From Mucilaginibacter sp. SMC90 (GTDB lineage Bacteria > Bacteroidota > Bacteroidia > Sphingobacteriales > Sphingobacteriaceae), in NCBI RefSeq assembly GCF_022811725.1, contig NZ_CP094527.1, positions 806,001 through 870,000 on the forward strand: a stretch of 64,000 nt of DNA, read 5' to 3'. Of this stretch, positions 1 through 7,584 are shown one piece after another (the stretch's first letter is position 1; every line of letters begins with the position of its first letter). The translations under genes were made by a program, and so were the position numbers. The notes under the pieces were generated by a model. The model was not told the DNA's origin. It did no database searches and worked only from the letters and a program-made list of their open reading frames with translations.

Positions 1-973
1 AGATCAGGTATTGCGATTTTGGATTGAGCGGAAAATCACGCTTGCGGTTATAAAAACCATCAATAAAATACCAGATCATTTGCGCCAGCTGCCAGGCTGT
101 TTGCCCATTACTATCATAGGCCGGATTAAATTCGTAAAAGCCAATAGAAGTGAGCTTATCGTTGAAACCTGCATAACGGCAAAGCTGGCAGGCTTCTTCG
201 CCATAAAAGCCATTTGGCGTGGCATTGGCATTTCCCATGGCATCGGCAGACCGAATGGCACCAATATCAAAACTTACCATACTGGCATTGCGGATGGCTG
301 GTTCGGTAACTGCAACGTTGCCGCTTAGTTCGCCCAGGCGGTGAACGTCAAAATAAAGTTTGTCCATCACCCGTAAACTGTCCTGGCTTACAAAATAGGT
401 TTGATAGCCGAGATTGCTGAAATTAAACAGGTAGTTAGGGTCATGCAGGAATATTTTGTTGAGATAAGAGCCCGATGTGGTTTCGATACTGCCACCGTGA
501 TTATCTTCATCCAAATCAAAATGCGAGTCGATCACCACCAGGTCAACCTTTTGTTCAAGTTCCTCATAGCCCAGATACTGAGCATAGGTAATATCCTGTC
601 CCCCGCCTAAAATAACGGGAATAATATCTTTTTTGATCAGCTCGCTCACTACGGTTTTTACTGCGAAGTAGGTATCAGTTACCTTTTCGCCGGCACGGAT
701 ATTGCCAAGATCGGCAATTTTTACAGAATAGCCGCCTTCATTTAACTGGTATAGTTTTTCGCGGATATAATCGGGACCCAGTGAGCAGCCGGAGTTGCCA
801 ACTGCATTACGATCATCCATAACACCAATAATAGCGATGTCCGTTTTCTCTTCCAGATCAGGGAAATCCACAGAGTAATGCACAATTTTATCGCCAAGCT
901 GGCTGGTGTAATAGCCTTTTTTAGGTGCTATCTTTTTAAGATCGATCGGCGTAAAAAAATCAGCTAATGACAT
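1..973 (-). CDS. Arginase/formimidoylglutamase-family protein, 3' end outside window
   Basis: The visible 324 codons run leftward from the ATG at 973 and continue past position 1. The fold is the ureohydrolase (arginase, agmatinase, HutG) family: the order of the family motifs GGGQD (about residues 123-127), DSHFD (149-153) and SFDIG (234-238) is clear. Canonical enzymes carry GGGH, DAHxD and SxDxD, which supply six ligands to two Mn ions. Here the GGGH histidine is Gln126 and the second aspartate of the last motif is Gly238, so two of the six ligands are missing. The protein may bind one metal or none. Formimidoylglutamase is the usual automatic label in Bacteroidota, but no hut genes are next to it, so the substrate is open. 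The family call is firm; catalytic activity is doubtful. Confidence 0.85.
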   Translation of the reverse strand, partial: MSLADFFTPIDLKKIAPKKGYYTSQLGDKIVHYSVDFPDLEEKTDIAIIGVMDDRNAVGNSGCSLGPDYIREKLYQLNEGGYSVKIADLGNIRAGEKVTDTYFAVKTVVSELIKKDIIPVILGGGQDITYAQYLGYEELEQKVDLVVIDSHFDLDEDNHGGSIETTSGSYLNKIFLHDPNYLFNFSNLGYQTYFVSQDSLRVMDKLYFDVHRLGELSGNVAVTEPAIRNASMVSFDIGAIRSADAMGNANATPNGFYGEEACQLCRYAGFNDKLTSIGFYEFNPAYDSNGQTAWQLAQMIWYFIDGFYNRKRDFPLNPKSQYLI

Positions 974-980
974 AATTGTT

Positions 981-1163
981 TAATGTGCAGATTTCAGATG
1001 TGCAAATGTGATTATAAATGTGCGGATTTCAAATGTGCAGATGTGCAAATGATTTTAAGGTATTTTAGATTACATTTTATTGCCTTATAAAGCAGTTCAT
1101 ACCGAAGATGTGCGCATCAAAAATAATCTGCACATTTGCACATCTGAAATTTGAAATCTGCAC
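981..1163. repeat. Word-repeat hairpin (TGTGCAGATTT / TTTGCACATCTG type)
   Basis: Left arm (981-1052) repeats variants of ATGTGCAGATTTCA and ATGTGCAAATG four times. Right arm (1124-1163) carries the reverse-complement words ending directly at the ATG of the next gene. Together they form a long imperfect inverted repeat between divergent genes. It replaces any recognisable ribosome binding site for the gene at 1164. Confidence 0.75.
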
Positions 1164-2132
1164 ATGATCTTAATAACAGGCGCAACTGGTTTTCTCGGGG
1201 CCGAACTGGCAAAACTTTTGGTAACCACTACCGGCCAATGGATCCGTTGTACCAAAAGGGCAAGTTCAGTTATCCCCAGGTTATTATTGCCTTACCAGCA
1301 AAATATCGAGTGGGTTGATGCCGATATGATGGATATTTTCGCACTGGCCGATGCGCTTGATGGTATTACGCAGGTTTATCACTGCGCCGCCTGGGTATCA
1401 TTAAAGCAGGCTGATAAAAAGCCGATGATCAGCACCAATGTTACCGGCACTGCCAACCTGGTTAACCTTTGCAACGAACGGGGAATAAAGCTGGTGCATG
1501 TAAGCTCAATTGCGGCCATCGGCAGTGCAAAGCCCGGCGAGCTAATCACAGAAAATCATCACCTGGAGCAATCAACAGAAAATGATGGATATGCTATATC
1601 TAAATTAGAGAGTGAGATGGAAGTTTGGCGTGGCATTGCCGAGGGTTTGAATGCTGTTATTGTTAACCCATCGCTCATCATAGGTGCAAGCGCAGGTACC
1701 GAAGGCAGCGGCGCTTTATTCAATACAGTACGCAAAGGACTTAAATTTTATACCTCCGGCACCATAGGTTTTGTTGATGTAGAAGATGTTGCCAAATGTA
1801 TGGTAGGTTTAATGAACAGCGATAAAACAGCCGAGCGTTATATCATCAGTGCTGAAAACCGTGACTATAAAGGCATGGTTACCGACATAGCGAATGGCTT
1901 TGGTATTAAGCCTCCTGATATTTTTGCTAAACCATGGATGATGGAACTGGCCTGGCGTGGAGCAGCCGTTGTGGCAGCCGTTACAGGCGGCGATCCGGCT
2001 ATCGATAAAACATCTGCACAGGCAGCCTCTCTAACCCGCGAGTTTGATAATTCAAAAATAAAAAAGGCGATAGGGTTTGAGTTTAAGCCGGTAAGCAAAA
2101 CGATCACCGAAATTTGTGAGGCGTTAAAATAG
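1164..2132 (+). CDS. NAD(P)-dependent extended short-chain reductase/epimerase
   Basis: A 322-residue protein of the extended SDR superfamily. The N-terminus has the Rossmann glycine motif GATGFLG (residues 6-12), and the active-site YxxxK appears as YAISK around residue 142, preceded by the serine segment VHVSS. Length and layout match dihydroflavonol-4-reductase-like or NAD-dependent epimerase/dehydratase proteins acting on sugars or small alcohols; substrate cannot be read from sequence. The start directly abuts the word-repeat hairpin and lacks a visible Shine-Dalgarno, which is common in Bacteroidota. It is divergent from the arginase-family gene. A downstream nested palindrome separates it from the phosphatase gene. 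Confidence 0.88.
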   Translation: MILITGATGFLGAELAKLLVTTTGQWIRCTKRASSVIPRLLLPYQQNIEWVDADMMDIFALADALDGITQVYHCAAWVSLKQADKKPMISTNVTGTANLVNLCNERGIKLVHVSSIAAIGSAKPGELITENHHLEQSTENDGYAISKLESEMEVWRGIAEGLNAVIVNPSLIIGASAGTEGSGALFNTVRKGLKFYTSGTIGFVDVEDVAKCMVGLMNSDKTAERYIISAENRDYKGMVTDIANGFGIKPPDIFAKPWMMELAWRGAAVVAAVTGGDPAIDKTSAQAASLTREFDNSKIKKAIGFEFKPVSKTITEICEALK

Positions 2133-2153
2133 TGTTGAATATTAACGGTTAAC

Positions 2154-2304
2154 AGGAGGCACCTACGGAGCCGGCACTTTGGATGGTTTTTTCTATAAAC
2201 ACGATACTCCTACGGAGTTTTGAAAATAATATTTGACGCTCCGTAGGAGTATCGTGTTTATAGTTGAAATTACAAAATCAAGTCAGACTCCGTAGGTGTC
2301 TCCT
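2154..2304. repeat. Nested palindromic REP-like element (CTCCGTAGG words)
   Basis: An inner perfect 25-bp inverted repeat (2193-2217 and 2239-2263, 21-nt loop) is enclosed by an outer 17-bp inverted repeat (2154-2170 and 2288-2304, one mismatch). All four arms contain CTACGGAG or its complement. The architecture is that of REP/BIME-type elements. It probably also terminates the gene ending at 2132. Confidence 0.85.
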
Positions 2305-2397
2305 AATATTAAAGCGATTTCTCCATTTTTAATAAGGGTAGCGCGATAGTTTAATTTAAACTACAAACTCCCTATACTTCCTCAGCAAATTTTTTTG

Positions 2398-2405
2398 CAC
2401 CTTTG
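2398..2405 (+). promoter_or_regulatory. Candidate -7 promoter element (CACCTTTG) close to the start codon
   Basis: CACCTTTG matches the Bacteroidota -7 element TAnnTTTG at all but the first base. It ends 8 nt before the ATG at 2414, which would give a very short leader. No clear -33 TTTG is present at the expected distance. Confidence 0.35.
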
Positions 2406-2413
2406 CACGCAAG

Positions 2414-3703
2414 ATGGAACAGTACTTTATTATTGATTTCGACAGCACCTTTACACAGGTTGAGGCCCTTGATGAACTGGCCCGTATATCGCTCAAAAAT
2501 CGTCCCGACCGCGAAGATATTTACAAGCAGATAGAAGATTTGACCAATGCCTCAATGGAAGGTAAACTATCGTTTACCGAAAGTTTAGAGCGCAGGGTGA
2601 AACTGCTCAATGCCAACCGCGATCATTTAAAGCAACTGATCAGCCATCTTAAAAAGAAAGTTTCTACCTCTTTTTCACGTAATACCATCTTCTTTAAAAA
2701 TCACCAGGACGAGGTTTTGATCGTGTCAGGTGGTTTCAAAGAGTTTATTACCCCGGTAGTAACCGAATACCACATTAAAAAAGAAAACATCTACGCCAAT
2801 ACTTTTGTGTTTGACGAGGAAGGCAATATCATAGGCTATGATCGCGAAAACCCGCTTTCGCAGGAAGGCGGTAAAGTGAAGCTGTTGAAAGAACTTCAAT
2901 TACCGGGCGATATTTATGGTATTGGTGATGGTTATTCTGATTTCCAGTTGAAGGAATCGGGCATGATCAAAAAGTTCTTCGCCTTTACGGAAAATATCGA
3001 ACGTAAATCGGTAGCAGAAAAAGCCGACCATATCACCCCAAGTTTTGACGAGTTCCTTTACTTGAATAAACTGCCGCGAGCTATCTCTTATCCTAAAAAC
3101 CGCATTAAATGTTTGGTTGTGGGTAATGTTGATGAAGATGCTTTAGATCAGCTTAAAAAAGAAGGCTACAACATGCGTCACCGCGAAAGTGTTGAGGAAA
3201 AATATCTTGAAGAAGCCGGTGTGTTGTTTTGCGATGAAGAGAATCAACCAAGTGCCGAGCAGGTTCAAAACGCTGGCAGGCTAAAAGTAATAGGCGTTTT
3301 TGGCAAATGTAACCGCAAGCTGGCCGATGCCGCTGTTGAAAACGGGATCATCATATTTGACGATCCGAGGCATAACCCGCACAGCAACGACTTTCTGCCT
3401 AAAAGGGTAATGGCTTTCATGAACGAAGGTAAAACACATACCAGCTGTAATTTTCCGGATTTGCAGCCGCCACGGGTTAATAATGCACACCGTTTAATTC
3501 ACATCCATAAAAACGTACCGGGGATCCTGGCTAAGATCAACGATGTATTTGCCCGCCACAATATCAATATCGTGGGCGAGTTCCTGGTTACTAACCCGCA
3601 AATAGGCTATGTAATTACCGATGTTAATACAGGTTATGATACCGAGGTACTGAATGAGTTAAAAGCCATTGAACATACCATCAAATTCAGGCTTTTATAC
3701 TAA
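2414..3703 (+). CDS. serB: Phosphoserine phosphatase fused to a PGDH remnant with ACT domain
   Basis: A 429-residue two-part protein. Residues 1-215 are a SerB-type HAD phosphatase: motif I DFDST (Asp8, Asp10), motif II VSGG (Ser105), lysine in GGKVKLL (Lys154) and motif IV GDGYSD (Asp172, Asp176). It should dephosphorylate phosphoserine in serine synthesis. Residues 230-429 resemble D-3-phosphoglycerate dehydrogenase: a partial substrate-binding domain (GRLKVIGVFGKCN), the linker EGKTHTSCNFPDL and a C-terminal ACT domain (LIHIHKNVPGILAKIND onward). The NAD-binding Rossmann domain that normally lies between about residues 325 and 335 is absent, with the frame intact. The tail therefore cannot be a dehydrogenase and is better read as a serine-sensing regulatory module. 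Stop codon overlaps that of the convergent usp gene. Confidence 0.85.
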   Translation: MEQYFIIDFDSTFTQVEALDELARISLKNRPDREDIYKQIEDLTNASMEGKLSFTESLERRVKLLNANRDHLKQLISHLKKKVSTSFSRNTIFFKNHQDEVLIVSGGFKEFITPVVTEYHIKKENIYANTFVFDEEGNIIGYDRENPLSQEGGKVKLLKELQLPGDIYGIGDGYSDFQLKESGMIKKFFAFTENIERKSVAEKADHITPSFDEFLYLNKLPRAISYPKNRIKCLVVGNVDEDALDQLKKEGYNMRHRESVEEKYLEEAGVLFCDEENQPSAEQVQNAGRLKVIGVFGKCNRKLADAAVENGIIIFDDPRHNPHSNDFLPKRVMAFMNEGKTHTSCNFPDLQPPRVNNAHRLIHIHKNVPGILAKINDVFARHNINIVGEFLVTNPQIGYVITDVNTGYDTEVLNELKAIEHTIKFRLLY

Positions 3704-4179
3704 TGTTTCGCTTCGATATAAGGTACAACCAATACAGGGATTAATGATTTGTTGATCACCTGTTCGGCAACGTTACCTAAAAAAAACTTATCGATACCTG
3801 TGCGGCGGTGCGTACCTAAAACTATAAGGTCGGCATCAAACTCTTTGCTGCACTCTATAATGCCATCGGCGGTTGAGCCATAATGTGTAAAGTGAGCTAT
3901 TTGCAGCCCTTCGCCCCATTCTTTTGCGGTTTGGTTGAGTAATGTGGCAGACCGCTCGGTTTGTAATGTTTCCAATTCCGTTCCCGGCAGGTTCAAATTA
4001 GGTTCAAAAGGGGTACCAAGCAGGCCGTCCTGTGTATCAACTGGCATTACAACAGGCTCAACTATATGCACCAAACCAACTTCGGCGCTATAGGTATGCG
4101 CTATATCAAAAGCGTAGGACGCTGCATAACGTGAAAATTCGCTTTCGTCAATGCCGATGAGTATCTTCCTGATCTTCAT
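3700..4179 (-). CDS. Universal stress protein (UspA family)
   Basis: A 159-residue single-domain Usp. The start at 4179 gives MKIRKILIGIDES, where the strand and Asp of IGIDESE are the usual nucleotide-binding N-terminus; a longer reading to 4239 adds a tail not typical of the family. The C-terminal ATP-binding motif reads GTHRRTG...GN, close to G-2x-G-9x-G(S/T). Usp proteins bind ATP in the cytoplasm and help cells through stress or growth arrest; the exact role is unknown. Its stop shares bases with the stop of the convergent phosphatase fusion, so the two 3' ends overlap by a few bases with no terminator between them. Confidence 0.9.
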   Translation of the reverse strand: MKIRKILIGIDESEFSRYAASYAFDIAHTYSAEVGLVHIVEPVVMPVDTQDGLLGTPFEPNLNLPGTELETLQTERSATLLNQTAKEWGEGLQIAHFTHYGSTADGIIECSKEFDADLIVLGTHRRTGIDKFFLGNVAEQVINKSLIPVLVVPYIEAKH

Positions 4180-4249
4180 AATAATATTGTAAGGTTTGTA
4201 TCCATATAACAACCTAATACGGATATGTTTTAGCAGCATACTATTTTAT

Positions 4250-4257
4250 TACCTTTG
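4250..4257 (+). promoter_or_regulatory. Candidate -7 element TACCTTTG, almost touching the start codon
   Basis: TACCTTTG is a perfect match to TAnnTTTG. Only 4 nt separate it from the ATG at 4262, so if used it would give a leaderless or nearly leaderless mRNA. The -33 TTTG is weak. Confidence 0.4.
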
Positions 4258-4261
4258 AAAC

Positions 4262-5215
4262 ATGCATTTCTCTCCCGAAATTGAAGACCGATTAAACCGC
4301 CTGCAGGAAAAGTACGAAGCCATGGGCCAGGATATGAATTCATACCTTGATGGTTTACTTTATGCCGATTTTTTAACCTATTGGGATTATATCCACCTGG
4401 ATACCTTGCTGAGTTTACAAAATCCTAAAACGCCTTTTCCTGACGAGGAGATCTTTATCATTTATCACCAAATCACCGAACTTTATTTTAAGCTTGCCCT
4501 GCATGAGTGTAAGCAAATTGCCGAAGCGAGCCCGCTGACCCCTGAATTTTTTACCGCACGCTTAAAACGCATCAACCGGTATTTTGGTGCTTTGACACAC
4601 TCGTTTGAAATTATGGTTGATGGGATGGAGAAAGAACAGTTCCTGAAATTCAGGATGTCTTTATTGCCGGCAAGTGGTTTTCAATCAGGCCAGTATCGTA
4701 TGATTGAGATCTATGCTACTGATTTTATAAACCTGGTTGCTAAAGATAAACGCGACGAATTGCAGCATGATACCATTGAAGAACAGTTTGAATACCTGTA
4801 CTGGAAGTTTGGTGCAACTGAGCTATCTACCGGCAAAAAAACGTTAACGCTTAAACAGTTCGAAAAAAAATATTCAAAAACGTTTATAGAACTGGGCAAG
4901 GCTGCTGCTACGCATAACTTTAATACATTGGCCAAACAGTTTGAATCAGCTTCGCAACTTACAAAGGAGCTGCGTAACGAGTTGCGCCAACTGGATATTA
5001 ACGTAAACGTTAACTGGCCACTTTCACACTATAAATCGGCAGTGCGCTACCTTAACCGCGAACCTGAAGATATTAAAGCAACGGGCGGTACCAACTGGCA
5101 AAAATACCTGCCCCCGCGTTTTCAAAAAAGGATCTTTTATCCATGGGTGTGGACAGAGGATGAAAAGGATAACTGGGGCAAAGCCTGGGTTGATGACGTG
5201 CTGAGCGGTGTTTAA
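4262..5215 (+). CDS. kynA: Tryptophan 2,3-dioxygenase
   Basis: A 317-residue haem dioxygenase that opens the indole ring of L-tryptophan to N-formylkynurenine, first step of the kynurenine pathway. Family features include the N-terminal MGQDMNSYLDGLLYADFLTYWDYIHLD region (about residues 21-47), HECKQ, the SGFQSGQYRMIEI segment that contributes to the substrate pocket, and the C-terminal FYPWVWTEDE. The start is supported by alignment of the first 25 residues with the usual N-terminus of Bacteroidota homologues. No kynurenine formamidase or kynureninase is adjacent, so the rest of the pathway must lie elsewhere. Confidence 0.93.
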   Translation: MHFSPEIEDRLNRLQEKYEAMGQDMNSYLDGLLYADFLTYWDYIHLDTLLSLQNPKTPFPDEEIFIIYHQITELYFKLALHECKQIAEASPLTPEFFTARLKRINRYFGALTHSFEIMVDGMEKEQFLKFRMSLLPASGFQSGQYRMIEIYATDFINLVAKDKRDELQHDTIEEQFEYLYWKFGATELSTGKKTLTLKQFEKKYSKTFIELGKAAATHNFNTLAKQFESASQLTKELRNELRQLDINVNVNWPLSHYKSAVRYLNREPEDIKATGGTNWQKYLPPRFQKRIFYPWVWTEDEKDNWGKAWVDDVLSGV

Positions 5216-5344
5216 GGTTCGCAATTGTATTGTCAAAATGATATTTTAATGTGTGATAATCACCATTTAAGCTTGTGTTTTTTTGGCATAGGATATAAAA
5301 ATGCCTAACTTGCCATTTTCTATTATTTATTAATTTATAATGCC

Positions 5345-6415
5345 ATGACCGAGACATTGGACATCAAGATCAGCAGGACAACTGCTTCCCGTTTGCAGCA
5401 AACGGACTTCGACAACTTACCTTTTGGAAAAACTTTTTCTGACCACATGTTTGTGGCCGATTACGCAGACGGTGAATGGAAAAATCTCTCGGTCATTCCC
5501 TACGGCGAAATTGGTCTCAGCCCAGCTATTTCAGCACTTCATTACGGACAAGCGTTTTTTGAAGGCCTGAAAGCCTATAAACATGCTGATGGAAAAATTA
5601 CCGTTTTCCGTCCGGATAAAAATGCGATCCGTTTCAACAAATCGGCCGAACGCCTTTGTATGCCAACCTTGCCCGAAGAGATCTTCCTGCAAAGTATAGC
5701 TACAGTGGTTGACCTTGACCGCGATTGGGTACCTTCAAAGCCAAACCATGCTTTGTATATCCGTCCGTTTATGTTCGCTACGGATCCTTACCTGGGTGTA
5801 ACACCGTCTTCTACTTATAAATATATGGTATTGGTTGGCCCGGTTGGTCCGTACTTTTCAAAACCATTACGTGTTAAAATTGAAACACATTATACCCGCG
5901 CTGCCGAAGGTGGTATGGGCTACGCTAAAGCTGCCGGTAACTACGGAAGCTCTATGCTGCCTGCCCGCAAAGCAACCGAAGAAGGTTTTGATCAGCTGAT
6001 CTGGACTGATGCTAAAGAACATAAGTTTATTGAAGAAATGGGCGCAGCTAATGCTATGTTCCTGTTAGATGGTAAACTGATCACCGCCGAAGCAAAAGAT
6101 ACCATATTAGACGGCGTAACCCGTGATACGGTTATTGCTTTAGCTAAAGAGTGGGGTATTCCGGTTGAAGAACGTAAAATTTCGGTAGCCGAGATTGTTG
6201 AAGGTGCTAAAAATGGTAAGTTGACCGATGCTTTTGGTGCCGGTACTGCCGCTACTATTGCTCCTGTAGCTTCAATCAGCTATGAAGGTGAAGAATATTT
6301 CCTGAGCGATCCGAAAACGCGTGAGTTTTCGAACAAGGTATTTGATACACTTGACGCTATTAAATATGGCTTAACACCAGATACTCGTGGTTGGAACTAT
6401 TTGGTTAGCGAATAA
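5345..6415 (+). CDS. ilvE: Branched-chain amino acid aminotransferase
   Basis: A 356-residue fold-type IV PLP aminotransferase of the large BCAT form. It transfers the amino group between glutamate and the keto acids of leucine, isoleucine and valine. The PLP lysine is Lys195 in GYAKAAGNYG. HYGQAFFEGLKAY (residues 66-78) and the phosphate-binding DAFGAGTAATI near the C-terminus are conserved. The start at 5345 is preferred over the out-of-frame ATG 5 nt upstream. It stands alone and ends in a strong hairpin terminator at 6426-6478. Confidence 0.94.
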   Translation: MTETLDIKISRTTASRLQQTDFDNLPFGKTFSDHMFVADYADGEWKNLSVIPYGEIGLSPAISALHYGQAFFEGLKAYKHADGKITVFRPDKNAIRFNKSAERLCMPTLPEEIFLQSIATVVDLDRDWVPSKPNHALYIRPFMFATDPYLGVTPSSTYKYMVLVGPVGPYFSKPLRVKIETHYTRAAEGGMGYAKAAGNYGSSMLPARKATEEGFDQLIWTDAKEHKFIEEMGAANAMFLLDGKLITAEAKDTILDGVTRDTVIALAKEWGIPVEERKISVAEIVEGAKNGKLTDAFGAGTAATIAPVASISYEGEEYFLSDPKTREFSNKVFDTLDAIKYGLTPDTRGWNYLVSE

Positions 6416-6425
6416 TTTTCTGCTT

Positions 6426-6478
6426 CATATAAAATGCAAAACGCCCCGGATTTTCCGGGGCGTTTTGCATTTTATATG
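6426..6478 (+). terminator. Strong hairpin terminator of ilvE
   Basis: A perfect 25-bp inverted repeat (6426-6450 and 6454-6478) with a 3-nt TTT loop and GC-rich core CGCCCCGGA, 10 nt after the ilvE stop. Confidence 0.9.
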
Positions 6479-6482
6479 TCTC

Positions 6483-6614
6483 CATGTCATTGCGAGGAGC
6501 TGTATGGGTAAAAGCATCTGGCGCGACGTGGCAATCTCGTAGCTATGCATATCGAATATGCAAAGCCGTTAAGCATAGCTACGAGATTGCCACGCTATCG
6601 CTCGCAATGACATG
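6483..6614. repeat. REP-like nested palindrome (CATTGCGAG / GGCAATCTCGTAGC type)
   Basis: Outer arms 6483-6496 and 6601-6614 (14 bp, perfect) enclose inner arms 6527-6548 and 6573-6594 (22 bp, perfect). The words CATTGCGAG and GGCAATCTCG recur at 41537-41616 and, decayed, at 50404-50516. Confidence 0.85.
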
Positions 6615-6636
6615 ATTTGTTTAAAAGGTTTATATC

Positions 6637-7185
6637 TTAAAAACTACACCCAGCCGCAGGTGTAATTCCTTCTTTATCCATTGCTAATGATGGTTTGCCT
6701 TTTTTAAAGGTTACTATCCAGATGCTGTCGAAATCATTATCCGGCCATTGCAGGTCTTTAACTTTAAGGCCGAGGGCTTTTAGTATGGGTTTTATCTGGC
6801 TGTGCTCCCAAACGATAAGAATTGTTCCTTTTTTGGAGGATAATTCATTGGCTACACTTCCGGCATCCTCTTCCTGAAATTTACTGTTGATAGTCAGGTT
6901 ATATTTTACCGCTAATGGAGACACAGTTTGAAACATTCTTGAGCGCGGGGTGGATTTGCCCAAATTCAAGGCCGGTACATAAATGTAATCGGGCAGGCCA
7001 AATTTGGCCTTTAAAACCTCGGGTAGTTTGAGCGAACGGTTAAAACCGGCGCATGAAAGGTTGTCGCCCGCATCAGGCTTTTCGGCATGACGAATAAATA
7101 TCAGTTTCAGGTTTTTTCCCTGTCCGCAGGCGGTTAGGCTTGCCCAGCCGGCTATTAAAAAAAGTAAAAGCAATTTTTTTATCAT
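6637..7185 (-). CDS. Histidine-phosphatase-superfamily lipoprotein
   Basis: A 182-residue exported protein. The N-terminus MIKKLLLLFLIAGWASLTAC ends in a lipobox (LTAC-G), so Cys20 is the likely lipidated residue. Mature residues begin with the phosphohistidine motif FIRHAEKPD (RH in residues 32-33), and WEHSQI near residue 126 supplies the second catalytic histidine. This is a histidine acid phosphatase/phosphoglycerate-mutase-like fold, shortened relative to the usual 200-plus residues. Substrate unknown. It lies 18 nt downstream of clpS on the same strand and may be cotranscribed with it. Confidence 0.82.
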   Translation of the reverse strand: MIKKLLLLFLIAGWASLTACGQGKNLKLIFIRHAEKPDAGDNLSCAGFNRSLKLPEVLKAKFGLPDYIYVPALNLGKSTPRSRMFQTVSPLAVKYNLTINSKFQEEDAGSVANELSSKKGTILIVWEHSQIKPILKALGLKVKDLQWPDNDFDSIWIVTFKKGKPSLAMDKEGITPAAGCSF

Positions 7186-7203
7186 GCCGGTTGTTATTGG
7201 TGT

Positions 7204-7485
7204 TTATTCTACGGAAACTGTTAAACCTTCCTGCTGAAGGATCTTGCGGTAGATCTCCATTTCGGTAAAGGAGCCTTCAAGTACGGCGCATTTGCCTTCG
7301 TTGTGTACTTTCCATGCTATCTTTTCGGCTTGTGGCTCAGAGTAATCCAGGTATTTCATCATGCAATGGATCACGTGGTCAAAAGTGTTAAAATCATCGT
7401 TCCAGAGTATTAAACGATGTGTCTCTTTAAGTCCTGCAAGTAACTCTTCGAGGGTAAATGTTTCTTCCTGTACTTCGGTTGGCAT
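7204..7485 (-). CDS. clpS: ATP-dependent Clp protease adaptor ClpS
   Basis: A 93-residue ClpS. It binds N-degron substrates and delivers them to ClpA/ClpC for degradation. Conserved residues include the substrate-pocket WNDDFNTFDHVI (residues 28-39) and the helix with HNEGKCAVLEG. The flexible acidic N-terminus (TEVQEETFTLEELL) is typical. It is followed on the same strand by the histidine-phosphatase lipoprotein. Confidence 0.95.
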   Translation of the reverse strand: MPTEVQEETFTLEELLAGLKETHRLILWNDDFNTFDHVIHCMMKYLDYSEPQAEKIAWKVHNEGKCAVLEGSFTEMEIYRKILQQEGLTVSVE

Positions 7486-7584
7486 ACGTAACTACAAATT
7501 TACTCAAAAACAATAATAAAAGTGTTAAAATCGTGTTCCATGGTCTTAAAAATCATGTTACACATAACCCCTAAAAAATTTCAC

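Noticed and set aside
2202..2217. Resemblance of ACTCCTACGGAG-like words to the conserved 16S rRNA segment ACTCCTACGGGAGG
   Set aside because: Only about a dozen bases match, the flanks do not, and the words are part of a palindromic repeat. No rRNA gene is here.
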